This document shows positions 43,479-52,776 of a DNA stretch of 64,000 bases, piece by piece. Position 1 is the stretch's first letter. Each line of letters begins with the position of its first letter. The notes below the pieces were generated by a model. That model saw only the letters and a program-made list of their open reading frames with translations. It had not been told where the DNA came from and searched no databases. The DNA comes from Chryseobacterium cucumeris. Its GTDB lineage: Bacteria; Bacteroidota; Bacteroidia; Flavobacteriales; Weeksellaceae. The translations under genes and the position numbers were made by a program. The stretch is from contig NZ_LUVZ01000001.1 of NCBI RefSeq assembly GCF_001593385.1, positions 1 to 64,000 on the forward strand, read 5' to 3'.

Positions 43479-44730
43479 TTCGGAGGAAATTACTTTTCTA
43501 GTTTCACGAATACCGAGTAATATCAGTATACGGATTTTTGTTTTGATTAGTTTACTTCTATTAGTACTTATCAGCGCCTTATTTGCGATAAAATATCCAG
43601 ATTCTTATAAAGGGTCTGTCACGATCGTGGCAGATAATCCATCCATATCTCTTGTGGCCAATCATCAGGGGCCGGTAGTTATTTTGAAAAAAGACCACGA
43701 AGCTGTTAATAAAGGAGATATTGTCGCTTATATTGAAAATGAAGCCTCTTTTCAGGAAATGTTAGCGTTGGAAAAAACAATGCTAAATTTTAATGCGGAT
43801 ACAGATTTTGCTTCATTTTACCAGGCACTTCCTAAAATAGTTCATGTTGGAGAGATCAATAACAACTATTTTACTTTCGTTAATGCCTTACAGCAATATG
43901 TCCTTTTTTCTAAAAACGACCTTTATGATAAACAGCAGAAGCTTTTAGACAATCTTGCAAGTAAACAGGAGAAGCAGCTGCACTTACAGAAGGACAGGGT
44001 TAAAATGATCAACAAGAACGACAAATTGGAGTACAATAAGCTTACAAGAGATTCCGTGCTTAGGGATGCCCAGATCATTAGCCAGCAGCAATTCGAAGAT
44101 ACAGAGCAAAACTATCTCAACGCACTCCAATATAATAATACGACTAAACAGGAGATTCATAAACTGGATCAGGAAATTCTAAGTACAAAAAATAAAAGCA
44201 CAGAAGCACGGATCCTGAAAACGGAAAAAGAGGAAAAACTTATCTCCGACTTATACAATAGCTATAATGATCTTATTAATAAAATCAGGGCTTGGAAAAG
44301 AGCTTTTTTGATTATTGCACCTGTTGGTGGAAAGGTACAATTTTTAAGTTTTCTTAAAAATAATCAATATATAAATCATCAGGATCCCATCTTTGCGATT
44401 GTTCCCGCATCCAATAAAGTCAATGGCCAGATGCTTATCTCAGATTTCGGATTGGGTAAAATTAAACAAAGCCAGGATGTACTGATAAGACTCAATAATT
44501 TTCCTCATGAAGAATACGGAGTCATAAAAGCAAAGGTGATAAAAGTTTCGTTTTTGGGAAACACTGTTAAAACGGTAAACGGTGATGAAAAGAAGTATAT
44601 GGTAGACTTGGCGATCACAGCTGCTGGCGGTACGATTCTTTCGGATGGAGTAGTCGGAGAAGGAGAGATTTTGACTGACAACAAAAGACTTTATGAAAGG
44701 GTTCTCGAAAAAGTTATTCTGAACTTCTAA
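43438..44730 (+). CDS. HlyD-family membrane fusion protein
   Basis: 430 residues. One N-terminal membrane helix (FVLISLLLLVLISALFAI, about 33-50) precedes a lipoyl/barrel region, a long coiled coil (about 150-280) and a C-terminal barrel with FAIVPASNKVNGQM and VGEGEILTDNKRLYERVLEK. It overlaps the exporter gene by 41 bp, so the two are co-translated. It links the exporter to an outer-membrane channel such as TolC, which is not encoded here. Confidence 0.9.
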   Translation: MEPRNYIQRPPQPNSEEITFLVSRIPSNISIRIFVLISLLLLVLISALFAIKYPDSYKGSVTIVADNPSISLVANHQGPVVILKKDHEAVNKGDIVAYIENEASFQEMLALEKTMLNFNADTDFASFYQALPKIVHVGEINNNYFTFVNALQQYVLFSKNDLYDKQQKLLDNLASKQEKQLHLQKDRVKMINKNDKLEYNKLTRDSVLRDAQIISQQQFEDTEQNYLNALQYNNTTKQEIHKLDQEILSTKNKSTEARILKTEKEEKLISDLYNSYNDLINKIRAWKRAFLIIAPVGGKVQFLSFLKNNQYINHQDPIFAIVPASNKVNGQMLISDFGLGKIKQSQDVLIRLNNFPHEEYGVIKAKVIKVSFLGNTVKTVNGDEKKYMVDLAITAAGGTILSDGVVGEGEILTDNKRLYERVLEKVILNF

Positions 44731-44845
44731 AAATAATGATAAATGATTAAAATGAATCTGCTATCGATGTTTATCTTATAAAAGTATGAGGTAGAGTCAT
44801 TAGGATCTTATTGTACATTCCAATGAGATTCACCTAGCAACGCAA

Positions 44846-45130
44846 TTTTTATGAACTGCCGGAACAACCGTACGTACGCGGTTAAATTCCGCATATTTAG
44901 CCTTGTTGCTTATTTTAGAATTAATAAGAATAGCGTTTCTTCTTCAAATACTGTAGTTCCATTTTTAAGGACTCCTAATTTTTTACCCCCGCAGTACACT
45001 AAGATCAATGCCGGCTTCCAGTTGTACTTCGTAATTGACTTCGTAAATTCCTGGCTTAGGGGCTGTGTACACTCCGGCGTTCAAAAGTGATGCAACGCCT
45101 GTTTTTTCCAATTGGTTAGCGTTTGTTTCT
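44846..45130 (-). pseudogene. Decayed gene, possible C1q/fibre-like phage protein
   Basis: The minus strand reads ANQLEKTGVASLLNAGVYTA then PKPGIYEVNYEVQLEAGIDL before a stop, and continues after shifts with LGVLKNGTTVFEEE and NKAKYAEFNRVRTVV. The GxYxAPxPGIYE-like pattern recalls C1q-type beta-sandwich proteins found in phage and bacterial surface proteins. At least two frame changes are needed, so the gene is dead. The tentative family rests on pattern only. Confidence 0.4.
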
Positions 45131-45158
45131 CACACTTAAGATGTACCCTTATATCTGA

Positions 45159-45437
45159 AGCTGTAAGAAATATACGATCAAAAAATATAAGCTCGGTAAA
45201 GAAATAGATGATGATAAAGTAGCTAAAATCCTTCTCAGGCTGATGATATTTGATACGCGCGTTGAGGTGCTGGATGAGTTGAACGCATATGTGAAAAGTG
45301 TAATTCCGGAAGCAAATATTGGCTTTGAGAATCTGGATCATGAATGGCTATCGTATACAACACTAGGTCGTGCCGATCTGATTAAATTTGAACTATGGCT
45401 CAAAGCACATCAAAATATAAATGAAATTGAAGTGTAA
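45159..45437 (+). pseudogene. 5'-truncated gene remnant near phage genes
   Basis: A frame without a start opens after TGA 45156-45158 and runs to TAA 45437: KKYKLGKEIDDDKVAKILLR, then DTRVEVLDELNAYVKSVIPE and a final LWLKAHQNINEIEV. Composition is protein-like and no family is recognised. An internal ATG at 45243 would give 64 residues, but coding character extends upstream of it. Confidence 0.4.
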
Positions 45438-45604
45438 ATACTTAATTGGTAAATATTGAAAGTTTACGATACCTAAAACTTGTCGCAACAGAAGTCGATG
45501 GTATTTTATTTTTGATTTTCCTGTTGAATAATTTATTTATATCTATTAATAAACACCTATAGAACCCAAACAGTCGGTCAAGGAATTTCCTATGATCATT
45601 CTAG

Positions 45605-45955
45605 AATACACGACAAACACTTTTTGGAGGATTCTTAAATTTAGCAGAGAATGATATTAAGGCTGTAGTGACAGCTTTTTCAGAAAAATTTAATGTTGAT
45701 AATGTTGATGTGAAACAGTTTGCTGATGTACTTACTCTGACGTATAAGAAAGCTGTTTTCATAAATGTGACGGTCACTCCTTACATCATCAACAACGAAG
45801 CAGCATTTTATCGTATGCTTATGAAAGCAAACGGAAATCAGCCATTATTTAGCCAGAAAACAACAATGGAAAGGGCAGGAGTGAAAGATTTAGAACAGGA
45901 ACTGGAAGAAAGTAATGTTGAAATGGAGAAAAAAGCTGGAAATGAGTTGTTATGA
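45605..45955 (+). pseudogene. C-terminal remnant of a phage portal-like gene
   Basis: An open frame from 45605 to TGA 45955 reads GGFLNLAENDIKAVVTAFSE, then INNEAAFYRMLMKANGNQPL and a Glu-rich end. It overlaps the head-protein gene by ATGA, the usual arrangement of portal followed by MuF-type head protein. The N-terminal part is missing. The portal assignment is by position and is tentative. Confidence 0.4.
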
Positions 45956-46989
45956 GTCCAGACGAGAAACATATTAGAAGAATAAATAAGTATCTCAGGT
46001 CAATAAATGCTCTGTATGAAGATTTAGTGCGGGAAATCGTTCTATTGGTGGTTGGCTTAAAGGTAGGAAAAAGGTTATTTCGGTTTAAAGATTATGGAAG
46101 AATCATGAAAGGTGTAAGCCAGGCTATCAACAAGTACAAAGACGGTTTAATTTCCCAAATTAGAATTTACAGTCAATACGAATGGGATTACGGAAACCAA
46201 AAGGTAAACGAACAGCTCATCGACAATCTGAATAAAATCAAAGACCGGATTCCACATGCAGCATATGAAGCAAGAGTGCTGGATATATCCAAACAATAGG
46301 CAAACAAAAAAGCTCTTAAAGCATTTCAGGAACGGAAAAAGAGTAAATTTAACATATCACAGAGAGTTATTTCTAAGCAGGTAAGAGAAAACCTTGAATT
46401 TGACATAGACGATGCGCTAAGCGACGGAATATCTGCACAAGATCTGGCCCGGAAGATAAAATATAACCTAAATAATCCCGATGCTTTATTTCGTAGAGTT
46501 CGGGATAAGCATGGGAATTTAGTTCTTTCCAAAAACGCTAAAGCCTTTCATCCGGGACAGGGCGTATACCGTTCTGCTCACAAAAATGCATTACGTTTGG
46601 CCTCCAATGAAATCAATACTGCATACAGGGAAGCTGAACAACTCAGAATCATGAGTAACAATGATGTTGTAGGGCAAAGAATTAATCTAAGCCCACAACA
46701 TAAAGTTTATGACATGTGTGATGAACTGCAGGGAAATTACCCAAAAGAGTTTAAATGGTCTTCCTGGCATGTTTCCTGTAAATGCTTTCGAACAATGATT
46801 CTTAAATCACAAGAAGAATTAATCAATGAAATCAACAATGGTCAAAATCTTGCTCCCGAAGCATCTCAAAGTTATGTTTCTACAACTCCTGATAATTTCA
46901 ATCAATGGATATCCGAAAACAGGGAAATGCTCGAAAGAAGAAAAAGCAAGCCTTATTTCTTAGAGAACAATAAAGGGTTAGTATTATAA
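45952..46989 (+). pseudogene. MuF/SPP1 gp7-type phage head protein gene with one amber codon
   Basis: From ATG 45952 one frame runs 346 codons to TAA 46989, broken only by TAG 46297-46299 at codon 116. Coding character is continuous on both sides. The C-terminal part has ALRLASNEINTAYREAEQ and KVYDMCDELQGNYP ... WHVSCKCF, the Cys/His pattern of minor head (MuF/gp7) proteins. A single nonsense change in an otherwise intact gene implies recent decay or a sequencing error. It ends 6 bp inside the convergent abiH gene. Confidence 0.65.
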
Positions 46990-48279
46990 ACTAGCTTTTT
47001 TCATATCCTCCATAACTTCCAACTTTAGTTCGTATGGCACTAATGGTTCTGACAATTGCCAATTTACAACTCTGTCTCTAAGTTTTGCTTTATTATTGAA
47101 ATTTCGTGATATATTCTTGTAAGTTTCGAGATATTTATCAGACTTTTCCGAGTCTTGATAATAGAATATTTTGATAGAGGCGCAATTGTCATGCTCGAAT
47201 ATAGTATTCAATAAGGTTCTGTCTGAATTTCCACATGAATGCCCCATAACATAAACTTGGAATAGACCACTTTCTAAAACGGATAAAATATGCTTGTAGT
47301 TATTTGTTTTAGAATAATTAATTGATTTCATATTGTCTAGAAAGGCATTGTTTTGTAGTTTTTCTATCATAGAATACGAATCGTCTAATTCATCGCCATA
47401 TCCAAAAATAAGTGGATTTCTATCATTGGTTATTTCTCCGTGAATATGTGTGGTGCGAAAATCCTCCGGTTCACCATACAGGTTTTCTGTAGAAGTGTAA
47501 TTAAATGTTATAACTTCTGGAAATCCCACCTCATCATTAAAAAAATTATCTTCATTCATTCTTATAATATCTTTAAAGGCAGTCTCTCCAAGGATCCCCC
47601 TGTTAGCATTCTTAAAAAGAAACTTATCAAAAGGATCTGTAAACATATGGCTCTCAGTGCTATATTCTTCAGAAAGCGAAATGTGTTTGAATTTTTCCCA
47701 TTTCTCATCAAATATTTTTTTCTTAGCTTCTTCAGAGAAATCTTTCATTTTAAATGGTTCATTAAAGAATCTTTTAATGTGCTTTACAATTTTTTCAGAA
47801 TGATTAAAATTTTCTTGGATCTTATCCAGATAGGAATGGAGATGGTTTTTGATCGATAGCAAATCTTTATTTAATTGTTCTATGCCTCCACTTCTGGCAT
47901 TTTTATCTGCTAGGAGAGACAGAATAATCTCATAATATTCATTTTCAATATCAACCCAATTCTCGAAAGACTTTTTTGAAATTTGAAAAAGGAAATCATT
48001 GTCAAGATTTAGATTGGCATAATTTGCATGAGAGCGTGCATGATTTTTATAATAGTCCTTTAATAATGTTTCACTTTCTTTAACTGCATGATAAATGTAT
48101 CCATCTGCATAAGTGTGCGAATAAGCAATTGAGAAATCATCTGATATGTATTTACCATTAGATTTGAGTAACTGTTGATTGATGTCTGACCAAAAATTAT
48201 CAATGAAATTATTATATGAGGTTGGCATCTCGTGAGCTAGATCAAAACCATTTCCGATCAAGATAATTCTATTTATCAT
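46984..48279 (-). CDS. abiH: AbiH-family abortive infection protein
   Basis: About 431 residues from ATG 48279. The N terminus INRIILIGNGFDLAHEMPTS is the hallmark of AbiH, with VITFNYTSTENLYG and HIHGEITND in the middle and VMGHSCGNSDRTLLNTIF near residue 345. AbiH stops phage growth by an unknown mechanism. It is transcribed alone, converging with phage-head remnants and diverging from a two-gene operon. The open frame extends to 48312, but the GNGFD motif is normally at the N terminus. Confidence 0.88.
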   Translation of the reverse strand: MINRIILIGNGFDLAHEMPTSYNNFIDNFWSDINQQLLKSNGKYISDDFSIAYSHTYADGYIYHAVKESETLLKDYYKNHARSHANYANLNLDNDFLFQISKKSFENWVDIENEYYEIILSLLADKNARSGGIEQLNKDLLSIKNHLHSYLDKIQENFNHSEKIVKHIKRFFNEPFKMKDFSEEAKKKIFDEKWEKFKHISLSEEYSTESHMFTDPFDKFLFKNANRGILGETAFKDIIRMNEDNFFNDEVGFPEVITFNYTSTENLYGEPEDFRTTHIHGEITNDRNPLIFGYGDELDDSYSMIEKLQNNAFLDNMKSINYSKTNNYKHILSVLESGLFQVYVMGHSCGNSDRTLLNTIFEHDNCASIKIFYYQDSEKSDKYLETYKNISRNFNNKAKLRDRVVNWQLSEPLVPYELKLEVMEDMKKASL

Positions 48280-48404
48280 ATTAGTTTTTTTGTAAAAGTA
48301 ATAAAAAAACACTGTTTGAGATAGTTATTGCCATGATTTTAGTGTGCATATTCAGCAGCTATTATATGCTAATATTTTGTATTTTAGTAAATAAAAACAG
48401 TAAC

Positions 48405-48707
48405 ATGAAAATCAATTTAAACAATCCAGAAGAATTCACAATTGAGAATTTTGCAAAATTAATGGCTGAGACTGATGATTCAGTCCACACTCAGTATAGA
48501 GTAACCAATGACGGCTATTTTTTTGCATCTACAGATGTCGGTAATAGAAACCTACAAGGTATCTTATTTAGATTTGAAACTAATAGCAGTCATAATGGCT
48601 ATGCTGGACCTACGGCTGCCGAAAATTCCAATTGGGTACAAAGAATTTTTGATTCAGTAAAAGAAAATTATCCTAATCCTTATAGTACCTATATTGATAA
48701 TTTCTAA
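48405..48707 (+). CDS. Hypothetical small protein
   Basis: About 100 residues from ATG 48405: acidic, with FFASTDVGNRNLQGILFRFE and many Asn/Ser. No family recognised; no signal peptide when started here. It overlaps the next gene by one base (TAATG), so the two form an operon divergent from abiH. Confidence 0.6.
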   Translation: MKINLNNPEEFTIENFAKLMAETDDSVHTQYRVTNDGYFFASTDVGNRNLQGILFRFETNSSHNGYAGPTAAENSNWVQRIFDSVKENYPNPYSTYIDNF

Positions 48708-49111
48708 TGGCTATTTCCGAATATAATCACTATAAAACAATAACAAAATTCATGGAGGCGGATTTTCTAGTATTAGGAAATATATTCATGAGCTACGTTG
48801 AAGAAATCATTTTTGGTTTAGAAGTTGAGGATATAAGCTACTTCTGCTTCCATCTGGCTAATGATAACTATACTAAGAATTGTTATTCAAAACTATCGTA
48901 TAGAATTGAAAAGCTGCTAAAACAAACTGACCAAAAGTTGTATCCCAATTTGTTTGACGGCTTCTCCAATCTCCTAATTTACCTTAAGGAACCTATTGTG
49001 CGGGAAAACGACGAGCAATATAGAAAAGAAAATTACGAGTTCTGGAGAAAGAAAGTCTGCTTAGATCCGGAACTTATTCGTTCAGGAAGTTTTCGCAAAT
49101 ATTTATTGTAA
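48707..49111 (+). CDS. Hypothetical helical protein
   Basis: 134 residues, helical, aromatic-rich (EVEDISYFCFHLANDNYTKN), no membrane helix or known motif. It is coupled to the preceding gene by a one-base overlap. Its neighbours, AbiH and the putAbiC locus, suggest an accessory role in a defence cluster, though nothing in the sequence shows function. Confidence 0.6.
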   Translation: MAISEYNHYKTITKFMEADFLVLGNIFMSYVEEIIFGLEVEDISYFCFHLANDNYTKNCYSKLSYRIEKLLKQTDQKLYPNLFDGFSNLLIYLKEPIVRENDEQYRKENYEFWRKKVCLDPELIRSGSFRKYLL

Positions 49112-49182
49112 AAAAAGCATTAAGTGTTTGATAAGTTGTTTAATTTCATTATATTAGAGATATAACCTTAAAATTATATGCA

Positions 49183-49398
49183 ATGGTAAAAGACAAGGAA
49201 ATTTTAAAACAGGTATTATTAGTAGCAAAACAACAACAAAGGGTATTTAAGGAAATATCAATGGCGCTACGCGAAAGGGAGATTAGAACAACTAGATTAG
49301 AAAGCGAAATCAGCAGAAATGATAGTTATGCACAGGAATTAGAAAAATTGATTCTTAGCGATGAATATGGTAAACCGTCGAATTTACCAGGATTATAG
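49183..49398 (+). CDS. Small coiled-coil protein
   Basis: 71 residues, almost entirely a charged helix (KEILKQVLLVAKQQQRVFKE) with a short tail ending KPSNLPGL. No family recognised. It has its own terminator at 49404-49424. Confidence 0.5.
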   Translation: MVKDKEILKQVLLVAKQQQRVFKEISMALREREIRTTRLESEISRNDSYAQELEKLILSDEYGKPSNLPGL

Positions 49399-49403
49399 AT
49401 TAC

Positions 49404-49424
49404 AGCCTTCTCTTTGAGAGGGCT
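49404..49424 (+). terminator. Terminator
   Basis: A 9-bp stem (agccttctc / gagagggct, one G-U pair) with a ttt loop and a following TTTTT, just after the 71-residue protein gene. Confidence 0.7.
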
Positions 49425-49455
49425 TTTTGTTATATTTGTGGAAAAGCTATTAATT

Positions 49456-50187
49456 ATGAGTAATCAAATGGTGTTCCCAGACTTAGAAAGTGCTAGAAAA
49501 TATGTTAAACTACATGCTTATGGTGCTTTTGAAGATTTGCTAAAAGATTTAAAATTAGATACCAGGACAATATCAGTTTTGGAACAAAATGAGTTAGAAG
49601 AGAAGCTTAAATTAATTGATGATTTATTATCAAATGAAGATTTTATTAATAAACACTCTTTCGTATATACTAATAAGGAAAATTTTAGCATAAATAATGT
49701 AGGAGACAATTTTACAGGATTTAATGTTTCAATAAAATATAAACTAAATGATATTAAAGATTATATTCAGATAAGAATAAATCAGTTAAAAAGCTCTTCC
49801 AGGGTCAATTCCATCAATGAACTCGTTGATGGACTTCCTGAAAACAGTGTTAAAGAGGAGCTTCTAAGAGAAATTCAAGATTTGAAACAGCAAAATGAGG
49901 TGAGTGAACAACTACTCAAGCAACACCAGCAAATTAAGAGTGATATTAATTCGGAAAAGGAGTTTTTGACAGCAAAAACTCAGTCATGGAAAGACAAGTC
50001 AGATGTTATATTAAAATTTTTAGATCGTGAATCTATAGCATCAATTGTAGGTTCAGTCTTGTTATTATTTATGGGTATATGTTTGCTAGTCATGATGTTT
50101 CTTGAACGAGAGCCTATTAAAATTGTTGAAAGTGCATTCTTATTAATTCTTGGATATTTTTTCGGACACTCAAAAAACAATAAGTAG
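49456..50187 (+). CDS. Helical protein with C-terminal membrane hairpin, partner of putAbiC
   Basis: About 243 residues from ATG 49456. Cytoplasmic N-terminal 190 residues with coiled-coil segments (VKEELLREIQDLKQQNEVSE), then two membrane helices (IVGSVLLLFMGICLLVMMF and SAFLLILGYFFG) at the C terminus. The stop is followed directly by the ATG of the putAbiC gene. A two-gene operon of membrane proteins, one with an abortive-infection domain, suggests a two-component membrane-targeting defence. Confidence 0.6.
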   Translation: MSNQMVFPDLESARKYVKLHAYGAFEDLLKDLKLDTRTISVLEQNELEEKLKLIDDLLSNEDFINKHSFVYTNKENFSINNVGDNFTGFNVSIKYKLNDIKDYIQIRINQLKSSSRVNSINELVDGLPENSVKEELLREIQDLKQQNEVSEQLLKQHQQIKSDINSEKEFLTAKTQSWKDKSDVILKFLDRESIASIVGSVLLLFMGICLLVMMFLEREPIKIVESAFLLILGYFFGHSKNNK

Positions 50188-51042
50188 ATGAAGAATAACA
50201 ATTGGGTTTTCTGGCTGATTGGTCTAGGATCAATGGCTTTTATGAGCTTTGTTTTATGGCAAAACTATTTATATGCAACAGACCTAGGTAAAGATTATCA
50301 GGGACTTTTTGGAGATATGTTCGGAGCAGCAAATGCGCTGTTTACTGGGCTTTCTTTTGTAGGTGTTATTATAGCTATTCTTCTTCAAAGACAAGAGTTA
50401 AAACTTCAACGTAATGAATTAGAATTAACTCGCAATGAAATGGAGCAAACGAGAGATGAATTTATCGAGCAAAATGAAACGCTCCGGGTTCAACGATTCG
50501 AAAATACATTTTTTCAGATGATAACATTATTAAGTAATATAATAGAAAATATTGAATTTGAATGGGGTAATGAGCTGGTTAAATCAAGAAAAGCAATAAA
50601 TAAAATGGCTTATTCATTAGGCGGCTACTTGATAGAAGAAATGCATACAGACGAGTTCTCTGACCGCATAAAATATTTAAATTTTGCAACACAAGAGGAA
50701 GCTGTCACGGAAAATGATTTAGTATTAGTATATAACAGACTTTATAAAGAGCGAAATGACTTATTAGGGCATTATTTTAGAACGCTCTATCACTTAGTTA
50801 AATTTGTCCATGAAACAGATAATATTGATAGGAAAAGATATATGTCAATAATAAGAGCTCAGCTTTCTAACTCTGAACAAATACTCTTATTTTATAATTG
50901 TTTGCATGAAAATGGCAAGGAAAAGTTTAAACCTCTAGTTGAATCTTATTCTCTACTTCATAATATTGATTTGTCATTTCTTCCAAATAAAGGATTAAAA
51001 GAGGTTTATAAAGATACAGCATACGAAACAAAAGCCTCTTAA
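50188..51042 (+). CDS. putAbiC-domain abortive infection protein
   Basis: 284 residues. Two N-terminal membrane helices (about 7-28 and 45-66), a charged coiled coil (LQRNELELTRNEMEQTRDEF, about 75-95), then the soluble putAbiC domain: FENTFFQMITLL, LLGHYFRTLYHLVKFV, and LLFYNCLHENGKEKFKP. The family is predicted to act in phage exclusion. It is coupled to the preceding gene with no gap. Confidence 0.8.
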   Translation: MKNNNWVFWLIGLGSMAFMSFVLWQNYLYATDLGKDYQGLFGDMFGAANALFTGLSFVGVIIAILLQRQELKLQRNELELTRNEMEQTRDEFIEQNETLRVQRFENTFFQMITLLSNIIENIEFEWGNELVKSRKAINKMAYSLGGYLIEEMHTDEFSDRIKYLNFATQEEAVTENDLVLVYNRLYKERNDLLGHYFRTLYHLVKFVHETDNIDRKRYMSIIRAQLSNSEQILLFYNCLHENGKEKFKPLVESYSLLHNIDLSFLPNKGLKEVYKDTAYETKAS

Positions 51043-51052
51043 TTGGGGCTTT
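51031..51052. terminator. Convergent terminator
   Basis: An 8-bp stem (aaagcctc / ggggcttt, one G-U pair) overlapping the end of the putAbiC gene, next to a convergent gene. Confidence 0.55.
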
Positions 51053-51056
51053 ATCA

Positions 51057-51452
51057 TTACCTATAAGGAAATCCTGGTTTCTCAAAATTTTTCATTAAGT
51101 TCTGAAGATAGTGCACAGTGAAGAATTTGCTTTGATTAGTTATATGCTCATAGCTTTTTTCACCAAAATCATTAGTACGTAGAAGGTTAAATTCCATAAT
51201 ATCCCCATCTTCTACAACAATTTTCAATATTTCTTGGTCGTTTACATCTTTGCTGTATGTATTGATTTTTTCTTTCTTTTCATTAGGCATCTCAAATCCT
51301 AGTTTAACTAACCATTCTTCCGATAATGGTATTGGTAGAAATGCGTCCGTATCAAATCTTTCCATCTGTTCAATATCATACTCTGTAATAGTATAATCTT
51401 GATTTCCATAGTTGTTAGCAAAATTACCTGCTTTAAAAAAGTGATTATTCAT
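51057..51452 (-). CDS. Phage-associated hypothetical protein
   Basis: 131 residues. The segment FLPIPLSEEWLVKLGFE and the end FFTVHYLQNLMKNF match a small family seen in Bacteroidetes phages and prophages, where IPLTxEWL and VHxLQNL are conserved. No activity is known. Its presence supports a prophage origin for this region. Confidence 0.65.
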   Translation of the reverse strand: MNNHFFKAGNFANNYGNQDYTITEYDIEQMERFDTDAFLPIPLSEEWLVKLGFEMPNEKKEKINTYSKDVNDQEILKIVVEDGDIMEFNLLRTNDFGEKSYEHITNQSKFFTVHYLQNLMKNFEKPGFPYR

Positions 51453-51530
51453 GTTTGTTTTTCTCTAAATTTAGTTCTTTTCCTTTAAGTGCGAATAAAA
51501 GGCTTGGGGTTTGTGTCGTTGCTATTTTCG

Positions 51531-52205
51531 TTATTTGTGATCTTCGAAAATTTCATCTATTTTCTTTATAATTATTTTGTTATCATCTTTTCCTATGTTG
51601 GTTTCATAAAATAGAAATTGGTCATTGTAGTAAGATAATTCCACGTTTTTATATTTAGATTTTAACTCTTTTGTGATCACATCAAAATTTTCAATATTTG
51701 ATCTCTTACCAGGAATTATATTTAGTACTATCGCAAAAAAGGTAATTCCTATTATTTTGGAATACAATTTTTGTAGATAAATAAAGATGCCTGCAAAAAT
51801 AATAATAAAGCCAAAAAGGCAAAGATTCATCACGTAAAATAGAGACTCGTTAAATGGATCTGTTAACCTAAGATAACCTAATCTCGCTACCATACCAATA
51901 GTCAATAATGAAAGAATAAAAAAGTATAAGTTGGAAAATGTTTTATATTCAAATAGAATATCTCGATAAATAACACTTAAAATCTGTACCAAAAAATATA
52001 ACAATGAAAATTTTGCAAGAAGTAAAATGCCATCAATTAACAGTTGAGATAATGAAAAAAACTTAAGTAAATCCATTGAAATTTCCGTTAATGCAAAAAA
52101 TTGGATCATTCCTCCAATTATATAGGGTACTGCAACAATGACGGATAGATGTTCTTTAATAAATTCTAATGTAATGCTTTCTTTTAGTTTTAAGACAATG
52201 CTCAT
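51531..52205 (-). CDS. Hypothetical polytopic membrane protein
   Basis: 224 residues with about five membrane helices (for example IVAVPYIIGGMIQFFALT, LLAKFSLLYFLVQIL, FFILSLLTIGMVARLGYL, LCLFGFIIIFAGIFIYL and IIGITFFAIVLNIIPG) and a 50-residue hydrophilic C terminus. No family recognised. Isolated gene in the accessory region. Confidence 0.6.
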   Translation of the reverse strand: MSIVLKLKESITLEFIKEHLSVIVAVPYIIGGMIQFFALTEISMDLLKFFSLSQLLIDGILLLAKFSLLYFLVQILSVIYRDILFEYKTFSNLYFFILSLLTIGMVARLGYLRLTDPFNESLFYVMNLCLFGFIIIFAGIFIYLQKLYSKIIGITFFAIVLNIIPGKRSNIENFDVITKELKSKYKNVELSYYNDQFLFYETNIGKDDNKIIIKKIDEIFEDHK

Positions 52206-52258
52206 GATTTGTAGGTTAAATTGTAAATATACTTAAACATTATACTACAATACTAAAA

Positions 52259-52516
52259 TCAGTATTCTTCAATTTTAATTAATAAGTTTACAGCATCATC
52301 TTTCGCTTCTGGCTGTGGAATCTGTTTAAATAATATTCCATTCTTTGGTGATGCGCCTGTAATTGTTTTGTCCTTGTGTACAGTCAGAGAGTTCCATGTA
52401 TTCTCTGATAGTTCTTTCTGGTAGTTGGTACAGAAAGTAGTTCCGTTTGCTTCCCGGATAGTCTCTTTTTGATATCCTTTTTCTTCTAGGAAGTTGTAGA
52501 AATTAACTTTGTCCAT
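52259..52516 (-). CDS. Hypothetical small protein
   Basis: 85 residues, soluble, with KVNFYNFLEEKGYQKETI at the start and a Lys/Thr-rich middle. No family recognised. It has its own AT-rich upstream region and diverges from the next gene. Confidence 0.5.
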   Translation of the reverse strand: MDKVNFYNFLEEKGYQKETIREANGTTFCTNYQKELSENTWNSLTVHKDKTITGASPKNGILFKQIPQPEAKDDAVNLLIKIEEY

Positions 52517-52590
52517 TTTCTAGGTTTTTTAATTATTTTTTCCGATATTAGAGATTAAGCATTAAGTAACAATTTAAAAAATGCGAAGTA

Positions 52591-52776
52591 ATGGAAATGT
52601 TAGAGGATTTTATTTTGTACCTAAAAGGGAGAACTGATTCTCCCGCTGTTGAATGTTTATCAAAAATTTATGAATTGGCTAATGGGTTCCACTCTAAGGA
52701 GCTTTCTTATTTAGTAGACATTCGGATTCCTAGGGAATTGATTATCGATTATGTGAATTTTAAAGACGGTTTATAG
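52591..52776 (+). CDS. Hypothetical 61-aa protein
   Basis: 61 residues: LEDFILYLKGRTDSPAVECL, ending VNFKDGL. Helical, soluble, unknown. The next 740 bases (52777-53518) are very AT-rich; I find no gene in them and regard the stretch as the likely right edge of the accessory region. Confidence 0.45.
   Translation: MEMLEDFILYLKGRTDSPAVECLSKIYELANGFHSKELSYLVDIRIPRELIIDYVNFKDGL

Noticed and set aside
44851..45090. 79-codon plus-strand frame
   Set aside because: The opposite strand reads as a decayed protein with C1q-like motifs; the plus-strand translation has no recognisable character.
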